Source: Bacteroides ovatus (lineage in GTDB: Bacteria > Bacteroidota > Bacteroidia > Bacteroidales > Bacteroidaceae). From it: 64,000 nucleotides of DNA. A program made the translations under genes and the position numbers. The stretch spans positions 45,505 to 109,504 of the forward strand of contig JAUUNK010000002.1 in NCBI GenBank assembly GCA_030844565.1. The letters run 5' to 3'. The first letter of the stretch is position 1, and every line of letters starts with the position of its first letter. Positions 1 to 7,715 of the stretch are shown in pieces. The notes below the pieces were generated by a model that searched no databases, had not been told where the DNA came from, and was given only the letters and a program-made list of their open reading frames with translations.

Positions 1-1432
1 TGTATATTCCGAAGCTATGGATAGCGGGGCAAGCGCGTCCGTCTTCGATGCGAAGGCGTACGTACCTGGCTATTACCGGGGCAAACCGTACAATCCATTT
101 ATATCCGATGCATTGTTTGCCGGTAGCTTCGGGGATAGATGTCCATTCTTTGCCATTATTGGAATATTCTACGCTCCAACGCGAAGTACGGTGACCTAGT
201 TCGATGACTTCTTCTATCATGAGACAGTCGAAAGTAGTGGAGCGGGACAACGTGAAAGTAATATCACTCTTTGTGTTTCCATCGCGTCCGGCGTAGTAAG
301 TTTGCTTGTCATTGTCTATTAGATATTTGGCATCAAACTTGCCTCCACGGTTATTGGTAGCACGGACACGACTGCCTGCTAAGAGATTTTTGCTAAAAGT
401 TTCACGGATGCCTTGGTTCAGTAAAGCAACATGTAAGGAATCTTTTGTATGAAGTAATCCTCTACGGTCGGGTGGAAGGTTGAGTAGCAATACGCTATTG
501 TGTCCTACGGAGGTGCAATAAATGTCCCATAACTCTTTCACTGTTTTTACCCGGCTATCTTCTTCCTCGTGGTAGAACCAACTGGGGCGGATGGATACGT
601 CTGTTTCGGCAGGCACATAAGCATCGCCATCGTATATGCCTTCATTCAGTGCCTGATAGTAGGCTGCCTCGTCGCGGATAGCAACGGAGTCCGTGGTTGC
701 CCAGCAAGGGTCTCCTGCTTTTCCGGATTCATTTCCCATCCAGCGTACATCAGCGAAAGGATAAGAATTCTTAGTTCCGAAGATTACGCAGTCGGGTTGT
801 TTCCCGCGCACTATTTTATACCAATCGGTATAGAGAGGGGTGGTAAGCTCATCAGCTCCTGCACCGTCCCACCAGGTTTCCCATATCTTGCCGTAGTCAC
901 TCATCAGTTCTTCCAACTGTGCGGCATAATACTGCTTATATTTCTCCGTAGTGTAATCCGGTCTCAGGTGTTCGTGACGATCGTGTGGACCCAGATAAAT
1001 GCCGGCTTTGATAGCATACTCTTCGCAGGCATCTACAAATTCGCGTACTACGTCACCTTTCCCGCCTTTCCAAGTGGAGTTTTTCACGCAATAATCGGTA
1101 TATTTGCTCGGCCAAAGACAAAAGCCATCGGCATGTTTAGCCGTGAGGATGGCTGCCGGGATGCCGGCCGACTTCAGGGTTCGCATCCATTGTTCGCAAT
1201 CTAATGCAGTAGGGTTAAATATAGCTGTGGATGCTTTTCCGTCTCCTTCATTGACAAAGTCTTCGAAAGTATTGATACCGAAGTGGAAGAAAGCAATGAT
1301 TTCACGATTATACCATTCTATCTGGCGGGCACTGGGAACCAAGCCGCAAGGCTCAGGTGCTTTTTGAGCTGTTACTGATACTGTAGCTACCGCGGTAAGT
1401 CCGGCAGCAAGAAATAGTTTTTTTAATTTCAT
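1..1432 (-). CDS. Alpha-L-fucosidase, GH29 (3' end cut off by window edge)
   Basis: Secreted exo-fucosidase that removes alpha-L-fucose from glycans. The reading frame is open from an ATG at 1432 down to base 1 with no stop, so about 477 residues are visible and the C-terminus is missing. It starts with a signal peptide (residues 1-22, ending near VTAQ). A GH29 barrel follows, with FHFGINTF near 49-56, TAKHADGFCLW near 98-107 and WWDGAG at 187-192; the Asp of that motif is the family's usual nucleophile. Residues from about 360 on, including the WSVEYSNNGKEWTSIPEATG stretch, look like an F5/8 type C (discoidin) domain. It is divergent from the SusCD operon and shares its upstream region, so co-regulation is likely. 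The active-site assignment is from family knowledge; the exact subfamily (A or B) is not certain. Confidence 0.93.
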   Translation of the reverse strand, partial: MKLKKLFLAAGLTAVATVSVTAQKAPEPCGLVPSARQIEWYNREIIAFFHFGINTFEDFVNEGDGKASTAIFNPTALDCEQWMRTLKSAGIPAAILTAKHADGFCLWPSKYTDYCVKNSTWKGGKGDVVREFVDACEEYAIKAGIYLGPHDRHEHLRPDYTTEKYKQYYAAQLEELMSDYGKIWETWWDGAGADELTTPLYTDWYKIVRGKQPDCVIFGTKNSYPFADVRWMGNESGKAGDPCWATTDSVAIRDEAAYYQALNEGIYDGDAYVPAETDVSIRPSWFYHEEEDSRVKTVKELWDIYCTSVGHNSVLLLNLPPDRRGLLHTKDSLHVALLNQGIRETFSKNLLAGSRVRATNNRGGKFDAKYLIDNDKQTYYAGRDGNTKSDITFTLSRSTTFDCLMIEEVIELGHRTSRWSVEYSNNGKEWTSIPEATGKQCIGYKWIVRFAPVIARYVRLRIEDGRACPAIHSFGIY

Positions 1433-1488
1433 GGTCGTTTAATTAATAAATATAAGAAATAGATATGTGTGTGTTTCAGAACCGCAGG

Positions 1489-1496
1489 CAAAATTA
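1489..1496 (-). promoter_or_regulatory. Putative -7 element of the fucosidase gene
   Basis: TAATTTTG on the minus strand fits the Bacteroides -7 consensus TAnnTTTG. It predicts a leader of about 50 nt before the ATG at 1432. No good TTG/TTTG lies 19-21 bp upstream, which fits an activator-dependent promoter. Confidence 0.45.
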
Positions 1497-1507
1497 AGAA
1501 AAGAGAG

Positions 1508-1549
1508 TTAGTAATCGGATTAAATAGGGATTAGTGTGTATATTAATAG
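1508..1549 (+). promoter_or_regulatory. Phased TTA-heptamer array, fucosidase side
   Basis: Four heptamers start at 1508 (TTAGTAA), 1520 (TTAAATA), 1531 (TTAGTGT) and 1543 (TTAATAG), a regular 12/11/12 bp spacing. They lie just upstream of the minus-strand -7 element. The spacing is seen directly. An operator role for the SARP-like regulator encoded at 7716-10343 is inference. Confidence 0.4.
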
Positions 1550-1634
1550 TGGAATTTCTTTGTAAATCCTCGGTCGGCATTCGCTGTCTTAATTCCATCT
1601 CGAATAAATAACGGTTAATAAATAAATAGCAGGG

Positions 1635-1687
1635 TTAACGTCCTCGTTAATCATTGCTTAATCACCTTTTTAATACAGGGTTAATAG
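1635..1687 (+). promoter_or_regulatory. Phased TTAA-heptamer array abutting the susC promoter
   Basis: Five heptamers start at 1635 (TTAACGT), 1647 (TTAATCA), 1658 (TTAATCA), 1670 (TTAATAC) and 1681 (TTAATAG), spaced 12/11/12/11 bp. The last overlaps the -7 motif at 1685-1692. Direct repeats one helical turn apart running up to the core promoter are the known arrangement of SARP-family operators. The link to the regulator at 7716-10343 is inference. Confidence 0.45.
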
Positions 1688-1692
1688 ATTTG
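1685..1692 (+). promoter_or_regulatory. Putative -7 element of the susC operon
   Basis: TAGATTTG matches TAnnTTTG. It would give a leader of roughly 60-70 nt. No convincing -33 TTTG is present; that position is occupied by the TTAAT repeats, as expected for an activated promoter. Confidence 0.4.
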
Positions 1693-1761
1693 CTGATGTT
1701 TTGGAACCTTAGCGGGAGATATGTCCTGCAGATATTTTTAATAATACTAAAATTGAAAAAC

Positions 1762-4700
1762 ATGTGTATGAAAAAACTTGGAGTTGTAGAAAAAGCCGTC
1801 AGAGCTTCCGGACTTATCGTCCTTCTCGCCGGTATGGGCTTTCAGACATGCCTTGCTTCCGGGAGTGTTGCTATGTTAGTGGATAAGACCGCCGTTACGC
1901 AGCAGAATATTCTTGTTAAAGGGAGGGTCATTGATAAAAGTGGTGAAAATCTGCTTGGAGCTACCGTGCGTATTATCGGAAAGAATCAGGGAGCTATAAC
2001 CGATTTCGACGGAAACTTTACAATTGAAGCTGTAAAAGGCGATAAACTTGAGATTTCCTTTATCGGGTATATCAGTAAAGTCGTTACCGTAGATAGCCAA
2101 AACAATTTAGTGGTTACTTTGGAAGAGGATAGCAAAACTTTAGATGAAGTGGTGGTAGTGGGTTATGGTATGCAGAAGAAAGTGAATCTGACGGGGGCGG
2201 TAGCCAGTGTCTCGTCCGATGTACTGGAAAGTCGTCCTATTACGAATTTGAGCCAGGGATTGCAAGGTATGATTGGTAATCTCAATATATCGGCTGATAA
2301 TGGTTCTCCCGGAAAAGGATATGGATTCAATATACGGGGTACTACTTCTATAAACTCTGCCGGGCCCTTGGTATTGGTAGATGGCGTGCAGATGGACCCC
2401 AATTTGATTAATCCTGCTGATGTGGAAAGTGTTTCGGTATTGAAAGATGCAGCTTCTGCTTCTATCTATGGAACGCAGGCAGCCTATGGTGTGGTATTGA
2501 TTGCAACGAAAAAAGGAAAAGACCAAAATGCAAAAGTTTCTTTCTCCAGTAATTGGTCATTAAACAGCCCGACGAAGATTCCTGAGTGTATGGATTCGTG
2601 GACTTTTGCTAATTTCCATAATCTAACTAATCGTAATTCGGGAGGCGGCGATTATTATGACCAGAACTATATGGATCATATCTATGCTTACTACACCGAC
2701 CCCAAGCATAATCTGCCGGTGTTTATCGACCCTTCCAATCCCGATAAGTATTTATATTGTGGTAATACCGATTGGATTAAAGAAACCCGTAAAACTACAA
2801 CTTTGATGCAACAATATACACTGTCTATTAATGGTGGCACGGGAAAGACCAATTATTATGGTTCGGTAGGTTTTATGGATCAGGAAGGACAATTGAAACA
2901 TTATGATGATGAATATCGCCGTTTCAATGTCGCTCTCAATGTGAACTCGCAAATAAGTAAATGGTTGCAGATAGGTATGAAAATCAACTATAACAATACC
3001 CTGCATGATACTCCTTACGGACATAACCAGAATGATATGGAGGCTGCTTTTTATGGTGCCGATCTTCGTCCTTTCATGCCGGTTTACCATCCCGATGGAA
3101 ACTACTCCGGACAAGGCAGCTGGACAAATATGGTAGCTACTCAAGCTCTTTCCGGTAGTCGGGTACATAAAGAAAACGACTTGTGGCTTACTGGAAGTAT
3201 GAAAATCAATCCTCTGAAAGGATGGAACATCAATATGGATTATACTTTCAATATGTATATGTTGAACAAGAAGTATCATGGAAAGGAAATCATAGAACAT
3301 TATGCCAATCCTGAAGTAACTACGCTTTTCCCGCATATAACTCCCAGTACGGTGAAATATACTGCGGACGATAACTATTATCAGACCTTTAATTTCTATA
3401 GTGATTATAATCATAGCTTTGGGAAACACAATGTGACGTTACTTGCCGGTTATAATTATGAACGGAAAGATTATCGTTGGTTTGATGCGGAACGTCAGAA
3501 CCTGATCAGCCAGGATATAGCTTCTTTGGGTATGGCGTATGGTGAAAAGTATAATGGTAGCGGTGAACATGCCTGGGCGACCATGGGATATTTTGCACGT
3601 ATCAATTACAATTATGATGAACGTTACTTGTTGGAGTTGAATGGGCGTTATGACGGCTCTTCCAAATTCCCCAAAGATAATCGGTTTGCTTTTTTCCCGT
3701 CTTTCTCCTTAGCATGGCGTGTCTCGAACGAAGCTTTTTTTGAAGGAGCCAAGAAATATGTGGATGAATTGAAGTTCCGTCTTTCTTATGGTTCTCTGGG
3801 TAGTCAGTCGGTAGGGGGTGACTATCCTTACATCTCAACGATGGGAGCCAATGGGGAAATGGGGTATCTGGTAGACGGCAAAAAAATAGCCAGTGTGACT
3901 CCCGGTGGTATTGTCAGTCCTGTGCTGACTTGGGAGACTGTCCGTCAAATGAACTTTGGATTAGATTGGGTAGCATTGAATAATCGTTTGTATGGCACTT
4001 TTGATTGGTATCAGCGCATGACGTATGACATGGTGACTAACGGCGCTCCACTGCCCGCAGTGTTGGGCACAGGCACTCCGCAAGCTAATACCGCCGACCT
4101 GAAGACCACCGGTTGGGAATTGAACATTGGCTGGAGAGACCGCCTTGAAAATGGCTTTTCCTACGACGTCAGCCTGGTATTGTCCGACTATAAGGCTAAA
4201 ATCACTAAGTTTAATAATCCGGAAAAACTATTGTTCAGTGGCGATGATGCACAGAATTACGCAGGCAGAAGATGGGGGGAAATCTGGGGATTTGTGACGG
4301 AAGGCTTATTCCAGAGTGAGGAAGAAGTGGCCGCCCATGCCGACCAATCCGAAATTTATGGTGGTGAATGGTATCCCGGAGACGTGAAATATAAAGATTT
4401 GGATGGTGATAAGAAAATATCATACGGTAAGAATACGCTAGACGACCCCGGAGATCGCAAGGTGATTGGCAACAGCGAGCCCCGCTACTGCTATGGTATC
4501 AAGGCGGATGCACAGTGGAAAGGCTTTGACTTAAGCATCTTCTTTCAGGGAGTCGGAAAGAAAGATGTAGTATTGGGAGGCAATCAGTTTTGGGGCTTTG
4601 GCAATGAATGGCACGTACCCTTCCCCCACGCACTGGATAGTTGGACGGAAGATAACCGCAATGCCTACTTCCCTCGTTCTACTTACGATAATGTTACGGG

Positions 4701-4950
4701 AAACCGTGTGACTCAAACCCGGTATTTGCAAGATGCTTCCTATCTTCGTCTGAAGAATTTGACTTTAGGTTACACATTGCCGAAATCACTGCTGGAAAAA
4801 TGGAAAATAGATAATATACGTGTTTATATAAGCGGGCAGAACTTATTGACATTCGATCACCTCTTTGACATTTATGACCCCGAAACGGTAAGTGTCAGTA
4901 CATATCCACTACAAAAATCCATTTCATTCGGTTTGAATATAACACTTTAA
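1762..4950 (+). CDS. SusC-family TonB-dependent outer membrane transporter
   Basis: Outer-membrane barrel that imports glycan fragments together with its SusD partner, powered by TonB. I chose ATG 1762 (or 1768, MKKLGVV) because the signal peptide begins there and the predicted promoter lies just upstream; the frame is open further upstream. In 1762 numbering: signal peptide to about 33, carboxypeptidase-D-like domain 50-120 (GRVIDKSGENLLGATV), TonB-box-like LDEVVVVGYG 128-137, then plug and barrel ending in a typical aromatic/hydrophobic C-terminus (SISFGLNITL). It has no STN domain, so it is not expected to signal to an anti-sigma factor. SusD follows after 14 bp. The specific substrate is not determined; the neighbouring fucosidase suggests a fucosylated glycan. 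Confidence 0.95.
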   Translation: MCMKKLGVVEKAVRASGLIVLLAGMGFQTCLASGSVAMLVDKTAVTQQNILVKGRVIDKSGENLLGATVRIIGKNQGAITDFDGNFTIEAVKGDKLEISFIGYISKVVTVDSQNNLVVTLEEDSKTLDEVVVVGYGMQKKVNLTGAVASVSSDVLESRPITNLSQGLQGMIGNLNISADNGSPGKGYGFNIRGTTSINSAGPLVLVDGVQMDPNLINPADVESVSVLKDAASASIYGTQAAYGVVLIATKKGKDQNAKVSFSSNWSLNSPTKIPECMDSWTFANFHNLTNRNSGGGDYYDQNYMDHIYAYYTDPKHNLPVFIDPSNPDKYLYCGNTDWIKETRKTTTLMQQYTLSINGGTGKTNYYGSVGFMDQEGQLKHYDDEYRRFNVALNVNSQISKWLQIGMKINYNNTLHDTPYGHNQNDMEAAFYGADLRPFMPVYHPDGNYSGQGSWTNMVATQALSGSRVHKENDLWLTGSMKINPLKGWNINMDYTFNMYMLNKKYHGKEIIEHYANPEVTTLFPHITPSTVKYTADDNYYQTFNFYSDYNHSFGKHNVTLLAGYNYERKDYRWFDAERQNLISQDIASLGMAYGEKYNGSGEHAWATMGYFARINYNYDERYLLELNGRYDGSSKFPKDNRFAFFPSFSLAWRVSNEAFFEGAKKYVDELKFRLSYGSLGSQSVGGDYPYISTMGANGEMGYLVDGKKIASVTPGGIVSPVLTWETVRQMNFGLDWVALNNRLYGTFDWYQRMTYDMVTNGAPLPAVLGTGTPQANTADLKTTGWELNIGWRDRLENGFSYDVSLVLSDYKAKITKFNNPEKLLFSGDDAQNYAGRRWGEIWGFVTEGLFQSEEEVAAHADQSEIYGGEWYPGDVKYKDLDGDKKISYGKNTLDDPGDRKVIGNSEPRYCYGIKADAQWKGFDLSIFFQGVGKKDVVLGGNQFWGFGNEWHVPFPHALDSWTEDNRNAYFPRSTYDNVTGNRVTQTRYLQDASYLRLKNLTLGYTLPKSLLEKWKIDNIRVYISGQNLLTFDHLFDIYDPETVSVSTYPLQKSISFGLNITL

Positions 4951-4964
4951 ATATCAGAGTACTT

Positions 4965-6650
4965 ATGAAAACAAGAAATATCTACATGATTGCAGCATTA
5001 TTTTGTGTATCGGTATCCACTTCATGCACAGATATGTTGGATTTATATCCGGAAGATTCGGTTTCGGATGAAAACTTCTGGAAGAGTGAACAAGACCTTG
5101 AGCTTTTTGCTAACGGTTTCTATGGAATTTTGCCAGGAGCGCAGGGACCGGGAGCTGATGATCAGTCAGATTGCTACGTGAACGAAAAACCAAATACTTG
5201 GTTGTTCAATCAGGAAACTATTCCTACAGCCGGGGGTGGTTGGAGTAGTGGTGACTGGGGAAATATCCGTTCTGCCAATTATTTCATGGCACGCTATACA
5301 CGTGTATCCGGAAATGAAGAGAATATTAATCGCCAGGTAGCGGTCGTACGCTTTTTCCGGGCATGGGAGTATTTTTATAAGATGAGGCGTTTTGGTGATG
5401 TTCCTTGGTATGAAACCGAACTGAACATAGACTCGGAAGAGCTTTACAAAGGACGCGACAACCGTAAGGATGTGTTTGTACATGTTCTGGAGGACCTGGA
5501 TTTTGCTATCGAGCATTTGCAGGAAGCTGGTTCTGTTCCTGTGGGACGAATACATAAAGCTGCCGCCCTGGCATTCAAGTCGAGGGTATGCTTGTATGAG
5601 GCTTCTTATCGTAAATATCATGGATTGGGCGATTATGACGATTTGTTTCGTGAGGCTGCCGATGCTGCCTGGGAGATAATAGATAGTGGCAGGTATGAAA
5701 TCTGGCGTAACGAGAAACCGGAAACCGATTATTACAATCTGTTTATCCAGGAAGATCTCTCGGGTAATAGTGAATGTATCATGCCCCGTGTTTATGAAGC
5801 TAAACTACTGATGCATAATAATACCCGCCAAATGGAGGAGTCTTATACGGGAATGAGCCGGGCGATGTTTGAACAATATCTGTGTGCCGATGGTTTGCCT
5901 ACCGCCGTTAGCCCCACGTATGGCAGCGAAGCCGGTATGCCTGTGGATGAACTCGCCAAGCGTGATCCACGTCTGGCTCAGAGTATAGATAACCCCCATC
6001 TGCCTTATAAATTATTGGCGGACGGCACTCCCTCTTTTAATGCATTGCCCTCGTTGGATACTAAATACTGTACTACCGGTTACCATGTGATGAAATACCA
6101 TTCACCGGACCCGGAACAATGGAATATCGGTCTGTCTACTCTCGATGTTTTCATATTCCGTTATGCAGAGGTCTTGCTGAATTATGTTGAAGCCAAAGCC
6201 GAATTAGGCGAATGTGACCAGAAGGTGTTAGATGCTACCGTCAATGAGTTGCGAGACCGGGTAGATATGCCTCATTTGACAATAGAAATCGGTTTTGAAG
6301 ATCCCAACTGGCCCGACTATGGATATGAACTGACACCGCTTCTTTATGAAATCCGCCGTGAGCGTGCAGTGGAATTATTGGGAGAAGGCTTCCGCTGGGA
6401 TGATATTGTGCGCTGGAAAGCCGGCAAGTTGCTGGAAAATCCGAAAACCATGTTGGGTATGAAGGTTTCGAACCAGTTGAAAGAGGCTTATGGGGATTTT
6501 TCGCGTAGCGTGAATGGGGATGGATATATGATTGTTTATCCTGATAAACAAGCCCGGAAATGGGATGATAAACTTTATCTGCATCCGTTACCGATAGATC
6601 AAACTACAATGAATCCCAACCTATTGCCCAATAATCCGGGCTGGGAGTAA
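4965..6650 (+). CDS. SusD/RagB-family surface glycan-binding lipoprotein
   Basis: Lid lipoprotein of the SusCD pair, which captures oligosaccharide at the cell surface. The signal peptide ends in a lipobox with Cys21 (VSTSC), followed by TDMLDLYPEDSVSDENFW, the usual start of a SusD protein. The 561-residue length is normal. The C-terminal part (RRERAVELLGEGFRWDDIVRW near residues 464-484) is a SusD/RagB hallmark. It lies directly between SusC and the F5/8C lipoprotein and is surely co-transcribed. Confidence 0.95.
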   Translation: MKTRNIYMIAALFCVSVSTSCTDMLDLYPEDSVSDENFWKSEQDLELFANGFYGILPGAQGPGADDQSDCYVNEKPNTWLFNQETIPTAGGGWSSGDWGNIRSANYFMARYTRVSGNEENINRQVAVVRFFRAWEYFYKMRRFGDVPWYETELNIDSEELYKGRDNRKDVFVHVLEDLDFAIEHLQEAGSVPVGRIHKAAALAFKSRVCLYEASYRKYHGLGDYDDLFREAADAAWEIIDSGRYEIWRNEKPETDYYNLFIQEDLSGNSECIMPRVYEAKLLMHNNTRQMEESYTGMSRAMFEQYLCADGLPTAVSPTYGSEAGMPVDELAKRDPRLAQSIDNPHLPYKLLADGTPSFNALPSLDTKYCTTGYHVMKYHSPDPEQWNIGLSTLDVFIFRYAEVLLNYVEAKAELGECDQKVLDATVNELRDRVDMPHLTIEIGFEDPNWPDYGYELTPLLYEIRRERAVELLGEGFRWDDIVRWKAGKLLENPKTMLGMKVSNQLKEAYGDFSRSVNGDGYMIVYPDKQARKWDDKLYLHPLPIDQTTMNPNLLPNNPGWE

Positions 6651-6674
6651 TATGAACATTTAAAAAACAGAGAA

Positions 6675-7631
6675 ATGAAACGAAATATAATTCAATTAAT
6701 ATGTTGCTCGCTGGGGATATTGTTCATTTTATCCGCTTGCAGCGATAGTGACAGTAGTGATACCATTTATATTCCCAATGCTGGAGCATTGGTGAAAGTC
6801 AATTTCTATATTGAAGATGAGCCGTATGTTAATACTTTTACTGTAAAAGTTACGCCTAAGCATTACCCCGATTTGAACCCGGCCGGGCTGCCCGCCGATG
6901 CAACCGTATATTTGGAGGCCGACCCTGATAAAGTGGTTGAGTATAATGCCACTAAAGGAACAAATTATCCTGTGCTTCCGTCCAGCGCTTATACCATTGC
7001 TTCATCAACGGTGATTAGAGCTGGTCAAGTAGAGTCTGAACCGATTAGTGTGACAATCAATGCGAAAGGAAACATAGAACCATTTACCGAATATTTGTTG
7101 CCGGTTAGCATTGTTTCTGTAGAAGGTGGAACAGCAGACCATTGCTGCCAAACAATTTATTTTCTCTGCCGTGGTGCTGTGGATGCCAGTAATATGGAAT
7201 TGCTCGATCGCACAGGGTGGACTGTATTAGCAGCTTCATCCGAAGAGCCAAAAGAGGGAGACTGGGGAAATGGTGGATTGAAGGAAGCGTGCATAGATGG
7301 CACCATAAATACATTCTGGAGTACGGCGTGGGAACAAAGCCATCCGCAGCCGCCCCATTGGATAACCTTTGATTTGGGGCAGTCCACTTATATTCAAGGC
7401 TTCGCTATTCAAGCACGTAAAGAAGGAGCTGATGGTCCAAAGGTTGTTGTACTTGAAGTGAGTGACGATGGTCAAAGTTGGACTAATGTAGGGGAGTTTA
7501 AAGATATTCCCGCAAGTGGAGAATATCGCTCTTTCCTACTTGAGGCTACTGTAGGCCGCTTTTTAAAACTAACTATTACAGCTGTTAATGGCGGACCTCA
7601 TGTTACAGTAAGTGAATTTAATTTATTCTGA
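6675..7631 (+). CDS. DUF1735-like lipoprotein with C-terminal F5/8 type C domain
   Basis: Third gene of the fucose PUL operon, 24 bp after susD. The lipobox ends at Cys22 (ILSAC) and the following SDSDSSD is acidic, as in surface-export signals of Bacteroides lipoproteins. Residues about 35-155 resemble the DUF1735 fold found at the N-terminus of PUL surface proteins. Residues about 175-318 are a discoidin/F5/8C domain (DGTINTFWSTAWEQ, ITFDLGQSTYIQGFAIQARK). A role as a surface glycan-binding protein is inferred from position and domains; there is no catalytic domain. Confidence 0.85.
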   Translation: MKRNIIQLICCSLGILFILSACSDSDSSDTIYIPNAGALVKVNFYIEDEPYVNTFTVKVTPKHYPDLNPAGLPADATVYLEADPDKVVEYNATKGTNYPVLPSSAYTIASSTVIRAGQVESEPISVTINAKGNIEPFTEYLLPVSIVSVEGGTADHCCQTIYFLCRGAVDASNMELLDRTGWTVLAASSEEPKEGDWGNGGLKEACIDGTINTFWSTAWEQSHPQPPHWITFDLGQSTYIQGFAIQARKEGADGPKVVVLEVSDDGQSWTNVGEFKDIPASGEYRSFLLEATVGRFLKLTITAVNGGPHVTVSEFNLF

Positions 7632-7662
7632 TATATCTAAATAATAGGTTGTTTTCAGTATA

Positions 7663-7714
7663 GATAAGGCGGATATGAGAGAAACTTGGAGTATCTTGCC
7701 ATATTCGCCTTATC
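7663..7714. terminator. Bidirectional terminator between convergent genes
   Basis: A 15-bp stem with one G-T pair (7663-7677 with 7700-7714) and a 22-nt loop sits between the end of the SusCD operon and the end of the convergent regulator gene. U-tracts are weak on both sides. Confidence 0.6.
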
Positions 7715-7715
7715 A

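Noticed and set aside
569..1204. 211-codon plus-strand frame in the left edge
   Set aside because: Antisense to the GH29 fucosidase, whose frame is continuous and matches the family throughout.
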